From the NCBI GenBank assembly GCA_018292915.2, contig JACVVK020000165.1, positions 323,501 to 387,500 of the forward strand: a stretch of 64,000 bases of DNA, in the 5' to 3' direction. Under the pieces are notes generated by a model. It ran no database searches. It was not told where the DNA came from and saw only the letters and a program-made list of their open reading frames with translations. The translations under genes and the position numbers were made by a program. This document shows positions 1 through 11,289 of the stretch, one piece after another (within the stretch, counting starts at the first letter, position 1; each line of letters starts with the position of its first letter). The DNA comes from Batillaria attramentaria (Eukaryota > Mollusca > Gastropoda > Batillariidae).

Positions 1-16
1 ACTTTATCGAAGGTAG

Positions 17-243
<227 letters not shown>

Positions 244-835
244 AAAGACTTTTCTCACCACATCATTGCGTAGATGCAAAATACAATCCGAAAACAGAAA
301 TGTTTTTGGGCCCGGCTAAAAATAAAAAGAATCTCAGTTTATTATTGTTGTTTGTTAAACGGCCTGAACGCCAAGTGTCGGATATAGGAACTTAAATCCT
401 TGTACCATCTCACGATTACGGCTTTGGTCACGCCTTCACTATCAAATTTTCAGGAAAGCCACTAGCCAATCAGCTGTTGACATTCCTCTCAAGTTTACAG
501 AACATGTTCCCGATTGGTGTTAAACAGGTTTATCCAGTTGTCGGTGGCATGGCCGCTACCAGACGATCTGTAGACCGGGCGTTACCTACTATCTGGATGG
601 GGCACATACTCCAGACAGTATTGAGGTATGAGAAGAAATACATCAGTTTGCATCCTTCGCATTCCACAGCCGGGTTCAGTCTAAAACACTAGGTCAACGC
701 TCATTGCTGTAATAAAAGGTCCACTCTAGTTTGGAACAACCTTCGGCATGTTCGCCATGCTGAGTCGGTGGACTCGTCGCCGTCAAGAGCGCTTTAAAAT
801 CACACCTGCTTTCCGGCTGCAATGTATAGACGTAT
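244..835. other. Unique non-coding sequence, nothing recognised
   Basis: No exon-like frame with splice signals, no recognised repeat family and no RNA gene was seen on either strand. Confidence 0.5.
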
Positions 836-837
836 TT

Positions 838-1057
838 AATGTGTATGCAATGTGTATGCAATGTGTGTGTAATGTGTATGTAATGTGTATGTAATGTGTA
901 TGCAATGTGTATGTAATGTGTATGCAATGTGTATGTAATGTGTATGCAATGTGTATGTAATGTGTACGCAATGTGTGTAATATGTATGCAATGTGTATGT
1001 AATGTGTATGCAATGTGTATGTAATGTGTATGCAATGTGTGTGTAATGTGTATGTGA
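838..1057. repeat. 11-bp minisatellite, about 20 units
   Basis: About twenty units of AATGTGTATGY follow each other, many ending alternately in C or T, so a 22-bp higher-order unit is visible in the middle. Isolated variants carry TGTGTGT or TGTACGC. The His-Thr/Ile-Ala open frames on the minus strand come from this repeat. Confidence 0.95.
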
Positions 1058-1135
1058 TGGTACTCTGCTATTGTCAGTAAGGCACCCAGAGCTCCAGCAG
1101 GAGGTCAGTCAGTTGCGCGCCAGACAAATCCTCAT

Positions 1136-1176
1136 TATTATTATTATTATTGATTATTATTGTTATTGTTATTATC
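1136..1176. repeat. (ATT)n microsatellite
   Basis: Imperfect ATT/GTT triplets. The surrounding 1058-2065 shows no coding signal apart from a poly-C run (1377-1390) and a CA tract (1557-1640). Confidence 0.8.
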
Positions 1177-1556
1177 TTCATCACCATCAGTTTTGTGAAG
1201 TATTTAAGCTCCAGGCGCATGTAAAACCGGCTTAGTGTTTCAAGTCTTGCGCCTTGAGAGACTGATAGTTTTTCTCAGTGAACCAGTGTTTCGGACAGTT
1301 TTCAGAGGCGGGTAACAGGTCAGGGCCGAAGAAAGCATGCGTGAAAGTGAAAGATGAGTTTTGCAGTCGGAATACACCCCCCCCCCCCCTCCCTCGTGAA
1401 CTGAAAACGTCGACAACAAAAATACACAAAAACAACGTGGCCCACAACTTGAATTGCAGACAGGCCGTGATAATCATATCATTTGTAATAAGACTTTAGT
1501 AATATCAGTAAATTGACGATTTTCAGAGCGCCTATTCTGAAGAGTTCTAGGCGCTA

Positions 1557-1567
1557 ACACACACACG

Positions 1568-1598
<31 letters not shown>

Positions 1599-1640
1599 TG
1601 ACACACACACACTCACACACACACACACACACACACACAC
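1557..1640. repeat. (CA)n microsatellite
   Basis: CA dinucleotides with a few CG and TG interruptions. Confidence 0.9.
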
Positions 1641-2076
1641 CAAAAACAAAACTACTACGATACGCACTACACCCCCAACAATGAAAATATTTATAAATGA
1701 ATACTTTTGGAGCCATTTGTGTACTTTTCATGACAGGCGTGCGAGCAGTGGTTCCAAAAGGCAGCTGAGAGAGAAAGTGGGCAGCTTTCACACACCAGGT
1801 CAGTGATTAGGGCCATGTCATGTCACACCACTACTTCGCAGCAGTTTTCAAAAAACAGCTTATGTTTTCCGAGCTCAGTGGTCGTGTGACATAGTGCCCG
1901 AAATTGTTTTGTAAAAGTTTTTTTCTTGTTTCAAGTTGCGAGATTTTGGGACGTGCTTAGTCTACTAAATGCTTGCAACAGTTTCTGAAAACTGACACGC
2001 TTGCTTGATCCAATCAGCTTTGCCGCAGTATCGGGGAACGCGAACGGGTCTCAACTAACGGCACTAGGTGTACAGA

Positions 2077-2499
2077 CTACTTACTTACTTACTTAGGCCC
2101 CTGACTCCACGTGGAGCATAGGCCATCGACAACCCTTCGCCATCGCACTCTGTTCTGGGCTATTCTCGCCACTCCAGTCCAGTTGGTCCCCTGCTTACAT
2201 AGCTCTGCCTCAGTGTCCCGCCTCCAGCTGTTGCGAGGCCGGCCTCTCTTCCTTTTCCCCTGTGGGTTCCATGTCAGGGCTTGGCGTGTGGTGCTGGACG
2301 CTGGCTTCCTGAGGGTGTGTCCAATCCAGCCCCACTTCCTCCGCAGGATCTGCTTGGCCGCTGGTTCCTGCCCCGCTCGCTCCCACAGCTCTTCGTTCCG
2401 GATCTTCTCTGGCCATCGGATGTTGAAGATGCGCCTCAGACAGGTGTTGAGAAATGTCTGGATCTTCTGCTGCATCGTCTTCGTTGTCCTCCATGTTTC
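2077..2499 (-). mobile_element. 5'-truncated RTE-like retrotransposon copy
   Basis: This 423-bp fragment matches the 3' end of the full-length element at 24246-27539. It codes for the C-terminal part of the polyprotein from the residues after YGCETW to the stop and ends in a short AAGT tandem tail. Only scattered substitutions separate the two where compared (for example EPAAKQ versus EPVAKQ). An 11-bp direct repeat, AGGTGTACAGA, flanks it at 2066-2076 and 2500-2510, which is a target-site duplication and fixes both boundaries. A 5' truncation of this kind is expected for target-primed reverse transcription. It is not an independent gene. Confidence 0.93.
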
Positions 2500-2589
2500 A
2501 GGTGTACAGAGGTCCTGATAAATTTGCCGTGTCAGTCCCACCCAGCTTTGTGGGATACACATGCGGCACTGGCGGTAACACTGGAAAAA

Positions 2590-2592
<3 letters not shown>

Positions 2593-2638
<46 letters not shown>
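2593..2638. repeat. (TA)n microsatellite
   Basis: An uninterrupted TA run just beyond the truncated retrotransposon. Confidence 0.95.
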
Positions 2639-2639
<1 letters not shown>

Positions 2640-2640
<1 letters not shown>

Positions 2641-3660
2641 GTTATTTCATGCTCTTGGTGTGTTAACTCAGCTAGCCGTCTTACAGTATCACTTTTTCTT
2701 CTGGAGAAAAATCTTGTATGGACCAGTCGTTAGTCCAAAGTTTGTTTTAAGTGTTTCTTGATACATTCCACCCTATTGCCTCGGTGAGTAAAGTGTCTTT
2801 GGGTTTAGCAGCTCAGCAATACTTCAACATAACCAAACGCAACAGGGACTGCGTGGGTGTCGCCTGAGAGCAAAATAAAATCAGATCATTCATGAACTCA
2901 CCCAGCACTGTGTGTCTCTTATGCGCAGAGTGAGTGCGCAGTTTCCCGCAATAATTCTTGCCCTTGTAGTTGTACCTGACACTGTGAGCGAGTTTCTGTC
3001 AAGGGTAGGGTGAGACTCCAGGGGAGAGCTCATTGGAACTCACCTCGAACTAGCAACGGCGGAAATGTATGCCACACCGCTAACAGAACAAACCGGAAAC
3101 ACGTCATTTACCCTGCTGTCGTACCCTTGGTCAGGCGAAGTGGACAAAAGGAGTTTACTACCTCAGTTCTTCAACAAAAGAGTGCAACTGTAGCCAGTGA
3201 CAGTTGAGATACCGGATCCTGTGTGACTTCAGCGTTAGAGAGTACACTATTTGGCGCCTGGAAATCTTCGCCACACCTACACCATGTACAACTTTGTTTT
3301 CGAAGAAAAGAATATTGTTTTTACTTGAATAAAACTTTTGATGGCAGGTTGCTTAGCCGGTTAGGCTGTGTGTGCACGAACCAAATTGTTTCAAAACCGT
3401 GACGTAAGTTGGTTTAATCGGTGAAGATGGAATTAGCCCACTAGGATCCTCTCTCTCCCCCCCCCCCCAGTCTCTGTCTCTGTCTGTCTGTCTGTCTGTC
3501 TCTCTCTCGTATCATACCAGTGCATTCTTTAAATAAAGACTTTCAAAACATATTCGCGTGTTTGTCACCAACAGTGAACATTGCTAAAAAATACTGCGGA
3601 TGATTTTAAATGGAAATCATCAATATTTCTAAGGTAAGATTAAGACACTGGCAAAGCCCG
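2640..3660. other. Non-coding, one C-run and TCTG repeats
   Basis: No supported exon. A poly-C run and TCTG/TC repeats lie at about 3457-3508. Confidence 0.5.
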
Positions 3661-3672
3661 CTGCAGAGACAG

Positions 3673-3848
3673 GGTAGGTGGGTGGGTTTTTTGAGGGTTT
3701 AACGTCCTTTTCCACCACATACGGGTGATATCAAAGACGGGGCAACGATGAAAAAGCCAGCAGAAATATTTGGCCCCAGCCGGGATACGAACTCACGACC
3801 CGAGCATTAGAAGTCCAACGCTCTACCATTCGGCCACCCCAGCTCCCC
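3673..3848 (-). mobile_element. tRNA-derived SINE, family A, copy 1
   Basis: Read on the minus strand, the element starts with a tRNA-like head (A-box-like GGTGGCCGAATGGTAGAGC, then a B-box-like GAGTTCGTATCCC). A body ending in the motif GGACGTTAAAC follows. A 12-bp direct repeat, CTGCAGAGACAG, flanks it at 3661-3672 and 3849-3860 and marks the insertion site. Three relatives occur in this window (6.36, 20.67 and 46.16 kb). Confidence 0.92.
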
Positions 3849-4056
3849 CTGCAGAGACAGACAAGCCCAGTTCAAGTCTCGATGCATATACTGAATTGTC
3901 TACTGACTTGATTACATGTATCACATTTTGTGATTTAATTTCATTTCAGCCGCGGAGGATGTCGCTCGCTTGTCTTCAACGTGACGGGGGGTCGTGATGC
4001 CTCGACATTGCTGGACAAGTTTAAGGTCAGACGCTAAGCCGATACCACAGACCTAA

Positions 4057-4336
4057 AAAAAGATAGACCCACCGCCGCACGCTGCCACCGCTGCTTGCGA
4101 GTGTCGCTATCGCGGCCATCTTGCGAATACCAGAACTCAGAGGCTCTGTGTACAGGACGCCTTGTTCGAAATACAAAGTTCTTTAGAAAGACGTCATCAG
4201 AAATGTGACGTAAGATAAAGCGGACCAATGCTATGCGCGCTATGTAAACAGCTGATAGCGTCTGGCACTTCCAGGTACTCGCAACATGGCGCGCGGCGGC
4301 GTCACAATTCCAGCACCGCAGAGGGTCTATCTTTTT
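4057..4336. mobile_element. Possible MITE with 14-bp terminal inverted repeats
   Basis: The segment begins with AAAAAGATAGACCC (4057-4070) and ends with its exact reverse complement (4323-4336). The 280-bp interior has no credible coding frame. No clear target-site duplication was found, so the assignment rests on the inverted repeats alone. Confidence 0.5.
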
Positions 4337-4367
4337 ATGTTGTTTCCATAGTAATGGAAACAACATA
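4336..4367. repeat. Perfect palindrome, 14-bp arms, 4-bp loop
   Basis: TATGTTGTTTCCAT is followed after AGTA by its exact reverse complement. The second arm sequence occurs again at 6114-6127, so it belongs to a dispersed repeat rather than being unique. Confidence 0.85.
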
Positions 4368-4587
4368 ATAGGACGGGCTAAAATTTCCACGTTCATGGGC
4401 AAGCATCTGTGGTACAAACGCGCGTCACTGCCGATCTCCCGCAGAGACGATTTTGCAAGTGTAACTCTGACAATGACGTAAGAAAACTTGCGTCATCGAT
4501 GCTGACGCGTATGATGTTCCGAACGCAGTTCTCCTCCTCCTGAGTGCCGTCTGTGTGGATGTGCGTGTGTGTGTGAATTGTGTCCGG

Positions 4588-5180
4588 GCCCGTTTCTTCG
4601 AAAATACTTAACCGAATGGCTTCAAATTTGGGGTATCCAAATTTATCAAAATGTTACATTAGACGATTCAAGCGTGTGATGATTGCTTAAGTGATTTGGG
4701 AGTTATCGCCCTTTTGAGACAAGTTGGTTGTCTTTCGTGTACAGGCGTAATATTTATTTAAATCACTCAATTTATTGGCAGTAGATAGCTTGAATACGGA
4801 CTCTGAATTGACTCACTACTAGAAAATGGTCGCTCTTATAGTTTTCATGTAAACCGAGCCTGAGTTGACATTGCATGTGAACCCAGTTCAGATGCCTATT
4901 TCTCCGAAAATACTGAACCGATCGATTTCAAATTTGGGGTTTCTAAATGAATCAAGATTGTTGAATAGAAGGCCCGATCCAGGTACGATTGCACACATGA
5001 TTTGCGAGTTATCGCCCTTTTCAAGAAAAGTGGCTTTCTGGCGTTTAAAGGTGTAATATTTACCTAAACCACTCCATGTTTGGGACATAGATAGCATGAA
5101 TACGGACTCTCAACTGAGTGAATTTTGGAGGTTGTCGCTTTTGTACTTTTGGCGTAAACCGTACCTGATGAAAGTGCTGG
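4588..5180. repeat. Two diverged direct copies of a ~300-bp unit
   Basis: About 4588-4885 and 4893-5180 share, in the same order, TTCAAATTTGGGGT, GAGTTATCGCCCTTTT, GTAATATTTA, a CACTC motif, ATAGATAGC, GAATACGGACTCT and a TGTAAACCG-like end. The copies differ at many sites, so the duplication or double insertion is not recent. Confidence 0.85.
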
Positions 5181-5600
5181 TGAACACACTTTAGATCTCA
5201 AAATCGCTCCTACTATACATAGATAATGAGCCTGGGGTGCCATAAAAAATATACAAAAAAATTAGAAAAATTCACTGCAGCCGTTGTCGTCAGTTGACTC
5301 GAAAATTTGTACTCGAAGCACATTTCCTTTACACAAGCCACACGCCTCACAAACATCGCAGAAAAGGCACACGCGCACTGACGCAAAACTGTATCAGCGT
5401 CAGTTTGCCGACGTCATGTTTGATTGACGTGGGGGTGTGTCGTCACTTTTCGGAAGTTCTCTATTTGTAGACGGGGAAAGCGGGAGTTTCATTGATGTAG
5501 TGAGCTTTGTTTTTCCCACTGACTCTCACTCAATAGCATAGTAGAGTGAGAGAACACCACATAGGTCTCAATGGAGCACATGCACAAACGCGGCTCGCGC
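5181..5600. other. Non-coding, nothing recognised
   Basis: No exon-like frame or named repeat was seen. Confidence 0.5.
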
Positions 5601-5603
5601 AAG

Positions 5604-5605
5604 TC

Positions 5606-5646
<41 letters not shown>

Positions 5647-5688
5647 GCGCGCGTATGTCTGTGTGTGTCTGTGTGCGCGCGCGCGCAG
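5604..5688. repeat. (TGCG)n and (GC)n tract
   Basis: TGCG tetranucleotides pass into alternating GC/TG purine-pyrimidine sequence. The reading frames across it are artefacts. Confidence 0.9.
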
Positions 5689-5963
5689 CAGACATAACAC
5701 ATAGTGAAAAAACGTTCGCCGCGCAGACTTGTCTGTTAAACACATTGAGCCGGTATAAATTCGATCTTTACACTGCGCAGCAGCAACACTTCAATTTTCA
5801 TGGGGCTGCTTTCATTGCAAGAATTGTATCCGAGTCAAAGTTATTACGTCAAATGTATTATGCGTCATCCCAATGAGGAAAACGTCATATATTTCAAAGA
5901 AAACAACTTGACGTCTCTCTTCCAAAACCAAGATTGGTCTGACAAGCCCGGTCAGTTGTTTCC

Positions 5964-5967
<4 letters not shown>

Positions 5968-6058
<91 letters not shown>
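5968..6058. repeat. (GA)n-(TG)n compound microsatellite
   Basis: A GA run to about 6000 is directly joined to a TG run to about 6058. Confidence 0.95.
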
Positions 6059-6060
<2 letters not shown>

Positions 6061-6354
6061 TCCCGTATACATGGCATTACAAAAGAACGACCGTGACGAC
6101 AGCAGGTGATTAAATGGAAACAACATATTGGGCTGGTCAGTGGCCATCTTGTTCGGTGTTATGGCGTTTTTGAATTTGGAAACACGCGGTGCTATGGCGT
6201 AGGAACTCACTGATTGACGTTGTAATAATTTGGAGTGCCATAGCACCGGAAAAACGCCCGTCCATTTTGATTCACCACCGTGTTCAAGAAGACTGGCGGA
6301 ACTAACAACTCGGACGTTCGTCAGTAGAGGTTGTCAGCTGAAGGGGGGGGGGGG

Positions 6355-6527
6355 GGTAGGTGGGTGTTTTGGGGGTTAACGTCCTTTTCCACCACATACG
6401 GGTGATATCAAAGACGGGGCAACGATGAAAAAAGCCAGCACAAATATTTGGGCCCAGCCGGGATACGAACTCACGACCCGAGCATTGGAAGTCCAACGCT
6501 CTACCATTCGACCACCCCGCCGGCTCC
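6355..6527 (-). mobile_element. tRNA-derived SINE, family A, copy 2
   Basis: Same organisation as the copy at 3673: the tRNA-like head lies at the high-coordinate end and the GGACGTTAAC-type tail at the low end, next to a poly-G run (6343-6356). I could not find a convincing target-site duplication because the left edge is lost in the G run. Confidence 0.88.
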
Positions 6528-6784
6528 CCTTGTCCGTTGACACCTGCTTCGTGAAATAACAGCAATAATAATGGCACAGTCTGCAATGCAAAACATTTGT
6601 CTGAGTTCAGGCTCGTCGGTTTGAAAAAAGAAAGGTAAACACAGGCTTCAATTTAGATTAGGATACAGATTACGATAGGGACAGTGTTGTGCATCGAATG
6701 AAAGTAATGAGTACGTCTTTCAGTTAGGGAAGTTTAAACATATACCACAGTGACGTGAAAAAGCGGTGTGATGTCCTCAGCTGA

Positions 6785-7015
6785 ACTTGAAGAGACCGTG
6801 CCCGCGGTGGATTGTCTCCAAGATCAGGCTGGGGAATTGCTGAAGGGGGGAAAAATAAAAGGCTGAAACCTAGGATTCAGGATGTTGGCGCGGCGCCCGG
6901 ATGTGGGGTCTGAGGGGGAGAGAAAGCGAATTTTACCTATTGTAAAGGCATTATGTGGCCTCCCCTGGCACCCAAAAGTAATGACAGGATTAATTAATTT
7001 TACATCTGACATTTT
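6785..7015. repeat. Diverged interspersed repeat, also at 23.9 kb
   Basis: The segment has TCAGGCTGGG, AGGCTGAAACCTAGG and CTCCCCTGGCACCCAAA in order, with spacing like that at about 23873-24040. Family unknown. Confidence 0.6.
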
Positions 7016-7287
7016 CTGTGGAAGAAACTAGATTTTTTTTTCTGAAAGGATGGGAAATTTGGATGATAATTGCAATATAACTGAAAATTCTGCAGCATGC
7101 AAGATTTACCAGAAGAAAATTGCAACATGATCGGCAAATAATCTTATATCGTGTGTTGTAGTATCTCAGTGGGCAATGCTCCAAATAATGCCGTGACATT
7201 CAATGAGGCTTAGGCTGATTTCACAGGGGACACGTTCTAGTCCGTTTATGATGATGATCAGTGATGATGATGATGATGATGTTGCAG

Positions 7288-7654
7288 GACTGTGGTTTTC
7301 AAAGGGCAGCGTTTTGTCCCAACACATGGCAAGACCCCACTGGCAGGCAAGGTGAGTTGATCCGGCCACCGCATAGTGTGCGTGTGTGTGTCAGAGTGTT
7401 TGGAAAGGGTGGGGGGGGGGGGGCGCAGCTTTGTTCCAGGGGAGCAACTCTAGATATATATGGTTATTTGTCCACTTTTACAGACGGTGAAGCGGCGAAG
7501 ATCGACGAGACCGTTCTGCGAAACCGAGCCGCTTGGGAAAATCTGCAGAGTGTCTGTACCCCAAATGACGTCACAGCACGCCAACACAAGGGCGACGCAG
7601 CACCAGAAAATCCGTGTGTGTCTCAGGCTTTCCCTTGTGTCATGTCGGCATTAG
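7288..7654 (+). CDS. Possible two-exon fragment, unrecognised
   Basis: 7288-7351 is preceded by GTTGCAG and followed by GTGAGT. Its frame starting TVVFKGQRFVPTHGK ends in phase 0. A second candidate exon begins at 7484 after a pyrimidine-rich CAG, stays open in the same phase (TVKRRRSTRPFCETEPLGK) and stops at 7652-7654. The two together would give about 78 residues that are basic in the middle. I do not recognise the product and saw no upstream exon in phase. Both splice sites look good, but such pairs occur by chance, so this is a weak candidate rather than a gene call. Confidence 0.22.
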
Positions 7655-8815
7655 CTTGGGCTGCCTGGGACCGGGATGAGAAAATCTCCGCCGTTATGGT
7701 AGGGAATGGGAATACCGAGACCGGGCAGCACGTGCAGGTGTTGGTGACCGGCAGCCTGTACCTTGTTGGGGCAGTTCTCGGCGGTCTCGCGGAATGATGG
7801 CCATCACGATAAGTGGGTTCGCGTGTCCCAAAACGTGATTAGCCACGTTTTTCAGGTCAAAATGCAGAAATCTGTTTTCAAAGACGTGTGCTGCCTGACA
7901 TTTCTAGGAGTCAAAGAGTCGCAAAAATGTATTCTGTGACCTGACCGTCATGCTTCGGTTTCCAGGTGACCCGGCGGGCAGGCGGCCTTGGGCTAGTGGA
8001 GGATATAAGAAGTGGATATATATAAAATCACGTTAGTCAGGGGTTGGGTGGTTTTCTCTTCAACAGAAGGCCTTGGTCTTCAAATTTTATTTTCGTTCTG
8101 GCTCGGCTTACAAGTCCCTATAGCTCTAAGGGTACCAGTCAGCCGCCCTGGCCAAGACAGAGAAAGGTTTTATATTGTTTGTTGTTTTGTATTGTATTTG
8201 TTTGGTTTTTACGATTGTTACTACCTGGCTTTGCCCAGGCTGATGTAAGTGCTTTCTGGTCTCCATGTTTGGCGATACTTGTTGCAAATGGACGTTAAAC
8301 TCTGATTTTACTTTGAACTCTGGTCTCCGTGTTTGGCAACATGTGTGGAAAAGGACGTTAAAAGTCGATTGTATTGTCACAAAATAGACAGTACGCAGGG
8401 TACAGAACACTCGCACATTTTACCACCAATTGTTCACTGCAGCATCTCATTATTCTTTCCTTTTAGTTTTTACCTCCAAACATAAAAACCAGTCAGGTTT
8501 TTTTTTTTTTACTGACATTTGTAAATTTAAAAAAACAACATGGTCACATATACCTCTGGAAGTCAAAAATTGTATAGGTTCATGATGAATATCAGCAAAG
8601 GTGTAGATTGTGTGTTGTATAAAAGAAATCGATTGTCTGTAAATGTTTCAGAGATACATGTGTTTGATAAGGAAAGGTGAAAATCACAGCACAGTACAAT
8701 TCACATTATACAATACACATATGTGTACAATTTTCGAACTGTTTGTTCATGGTAACAAATGCATTCCTGATATGGAATTCCAGCTGCTTTTGAATCTGTC
8801 TGTCCTGCTGGACGT
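7655..8815. other. Non-coding with two SINE-tail-like fragments
   Basis: About 8239-8298 and 8320-8362 each carry CTGGTCTC(C/CG)TGTTTGGC and end in GGACGTTAAA, resembling the family A SINE tail in tandem. Nothing else is supported here. Confidence 0.5.
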
Positions 8816-8863
8816 GTATGTGTGTGCGTGTGTGTGTGTGTGCGTGTACGTGTGTTTGTGTGT
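8815..8863. repeat. (TG)n microsatellite
   Basis: Imperfect TG repeats. Confidence 0.85.
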
Positions 8864-9786
8864 ATGAAGCCTGCTCTTACCTAGTGGTGTATTGTTCAAA
8901 ACAGAAAGACACCTTACAGTGCATACTCCGACTCGCATTCACTCAATTGCTTACAATTACCAACACCAGCACACGTTCACCTGCAGCATAATGTCTGATC
9001 AAGCAAAAGAGTCAAACTCGGTCATATTTGTATAAAAGGATCACAGTATAAACCATTTACTCCAGCTCTTCCTGAGAAAAAAGTTTATGAGTATGTCACT
9101 GGCAAACAGAACAATCACTAACCAAACGGTGCAGCGAGTGAAATAGATGACTTAGAAATAACCGCATCTATAAATACTGTAACACAAAAAGACCTTGTAC
9201 ACGACAGAAGTTCAGGCTCCCTTGGATCAGGGAACTAAATTTTGCCACATGAAACCAATGTGTGCACTAGCTACCAAATCACAAGGCAGTATTAAAAAGT
9301 AGGTGGGGAGGGATTGAGATTCTGACACTGCAGTTCTTTCAAGCATAACAAAAAAAGAAAGCCACATCACAAAGTACACGTACCTCCCTGAAACAAAGAA
9401 TTTTCTAATGAGAATCTTTAACCAGCAAAATAAGCAGTTTTAGGAATGAGATTCAGTGTAGCATATTGCAGTCCACCAAGTGAGCTGAGTGTTGGTGTTT
9501 CTGCTAGGTACAGTTCCTGAGAAATAGCCAATGTTAAAATATACCACAGACAGACAGACAGACGGAGTGTTATTCCCTATATATATATATATATATATAT
9601 AGGCTCACTTTGTAACACACATACATCAACAACAACAAAATCTAAAAGGAAATATTCAAATACTGGAAAGCTTGAGACTTCTGCTGGTGGCTTGTATACA
9701 ATTCATCAAACGCTGCCTCTGTAAGTACGGGCACATGAAAGTAAACAACAGGGCAGAGAGTCCTCACAACAAAATAGTGTACCACA
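8864..9786. other. Non-coding; short GACA and TA runs near 9.55-9.6 kb
   Basis: No exon signal was found. A (CAGA)n tract and a (TA)n tract lie at 9549-9600. Confidence 0.5.
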
Positions 9787-9788
9787 TA

Positions 9789-10710
9789 CAGTGGAATCCG
9801 GATGTATTAAAGGCCCTCGGGACCAAAATTTTTTATTAATACATCCGGATTATCACTACATCCATAATCCGGTTATAGTAATATTTTTGTAGGCTTTATT
9901 AATACATCCGGCACATCGGTTGTAGTAATATTTTCAAAGGTTTTATTGCTACATCCGGCGCATTGGGTAAACTAGCCACAAGGCCGACTAACCAGATGAT
10001 GACGTCGCTAAATCGTGGTGTAACCCAGGAAACACGAATGAAAATAATTTTGTTTTCAAAATGTTCTTTCCCCTCTCTTCATTTATGCTTTCAGATCAAA
10101 AGACTAGGTGGCGTATGCTTGCTTATTTATTGATTCGTCTGATGTCAATGTTACCATGCTTGCTTTGGGTGGGTTTCGATCTCAGATATAATTGTTGTTG
10201 ACAAAACTGTTGTTGGCCCTTGCCTTTTTGAACCAACTCAACAGCGCACTGTCTACTTTCGGTTCTACTGGTAATCTCTCACGCTTCCTCTGTGCATTCG
10301 TGCCACCATAGAATTGTTTCTTCAACGTTTCCGCGTTTATCACAATCAGGCTGACAGTAACCTGGCAAACCTTGAACTTACACGCAGCATCCGCCTGTTT
10401 CATCTTCTTGGTCTCTATTTCTTTTAGGAGCTCAATTTTTCGTTTCAATGAAAGAACATTTCGTTTGGTCGCCATCTTGGAAAAGAGAGATTACTCTAGA
10501 ACAATATTACATGTAATACAACCGGAGTCCAGCTTGACTTGAATATAACTTTACTACATGCGGATTATTACAACATCCGGAGTCTAAAATATTACTACAA
10601 CCGGCGGAAATTAATAGAGAACATGAACAGCTGGGACCGGGACCCAAAAATTCCTTTACTACAGTCGGATTATTACTACATCAGGCCTTTAATACATCCG
10701 GATTCCACTG
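9789..10710. mobile_element. Tigger/pogo-like DNA transposon, internally deleted
   Basis: The element is bounded by TA on both sides. It starts with CAGTGGAATCCGGATGTATT and ends with the reverse complement of the same sequence; the match runs about 27 bp. The interior repeats TACATCCGG motifs in both orientations. On the minus strand (10182-10475) it keeps a transposase N-terminus but no catalytic DDE domain. TA duplication, CAGT start and CENP-B-type DNA-binding remnant together fit the pogo/Tigger branch of Tc1/mariner elements. Confidence 0.9.
10182..10475 (-). pseudogene. Transposase N-terminal fragment (CENP-B/Tigger-type HTH)
   Basis: The 97-residue frame starts MATKRNVLSLKRKIELLKEI and continues with a psq-type helix-turn-helix region. 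After it comes a stretch resembling the start of the CENP-B second HTH (LPVEPKVDSALLSWFKKARA). The DDE catalytic domain is absent because the host element is only 922 bp. It could at most make a DNA-binding polypeptide that recognises related ends. I regard it as a remnant. Confidence 0.8.
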
Positions 10711-10712
10711 TA

Positions 10713-11150
10713 TAACTGAGCTATATCTGTCTTGGAGGTACCTTCTGGTTTTGAGCAAAAAGGCAGTGGGCAGAGGTATGGAGGGAGAGGGGAAATGAAG
10801 TGTGTCTGGTTCCTCATCGCCATCACCATCACTAGTGTCATCAGTTCACATCACTGTCATCATCGTTATCAGTGTCATCAATCAAATCGAATCCACTGTC
10901 CACCTATACAAGGTAGTCGAACTCTGTGAAACAATTCATTCTTGCTGTGCTTAGAAAAAAATGGCAGGAAAAAAAATGAGGAAAATGCTTCTTGCGTTTG
11001 GCACTGTCGGTCAGTTTCTGTTAAGGAGATGAGTTTATCAACGTTCCTCTGAAGACCTGGATGCCTGACGAAGGTCAAGCAGAGTTCCCCTGAGTTGTCA
11101 TTAATATCATCAGTTTGAACCATCTTCAGTCATCATCATCATCACCACCA
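10713..11150. other. Between DNA element and helicase exon; CAT-rich
   Basis: CATCATCAC-type simple repeats occur at 10818-10890 and 11131-11160. A minus-strand frame at 10878-11123 could be a terminal exon of the helicase gene, but its acceptor (TGACTGAAG) is poor and the residues match nothing I know. Confidence 0.4.
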
Positions 11151-11151
11151 C

Positions 11152-11289
11152 CATCATCAGTGTGAGGGTCAGAGAGAATTCCTCACATAGACCAGAAGAG
11201 ACGTACACCGCGACAGCACCACTGTCATCATCAGTGAGAGGGTCGGAGAGGATTACTCACATAGACCAGAAGAGACGTACAACGTGACA
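11152..11289. repeat. Tandem duplication of the helicase exon 6 end
   Basis: Two 64-bp copies (11152-11215 and 11226-11289, period 74 bp) share the run ACATAGACCAGAAGAGACGT. The high-coordinate copy contains the end of the helicase exon and its GTGAGT donor. The other copy carries GTGAGG at the same place and lies in what should be intron. Confidence 0.85.

Noticed and set aside
694..1035. Two overlapping His-Thr/Ile-Ala frames on the minus strand
   Set aside because: They are produced by the 11-bp minisatellite; the unit length lets two frames stay open.
2089..2562. A 157-residue minus-strand frame as a gene
   Set aside because: It is the C-terminus of the RTE-like polyprotein in a 5'-truncated copy; the extra N-terminal residues come from flanking DNA.
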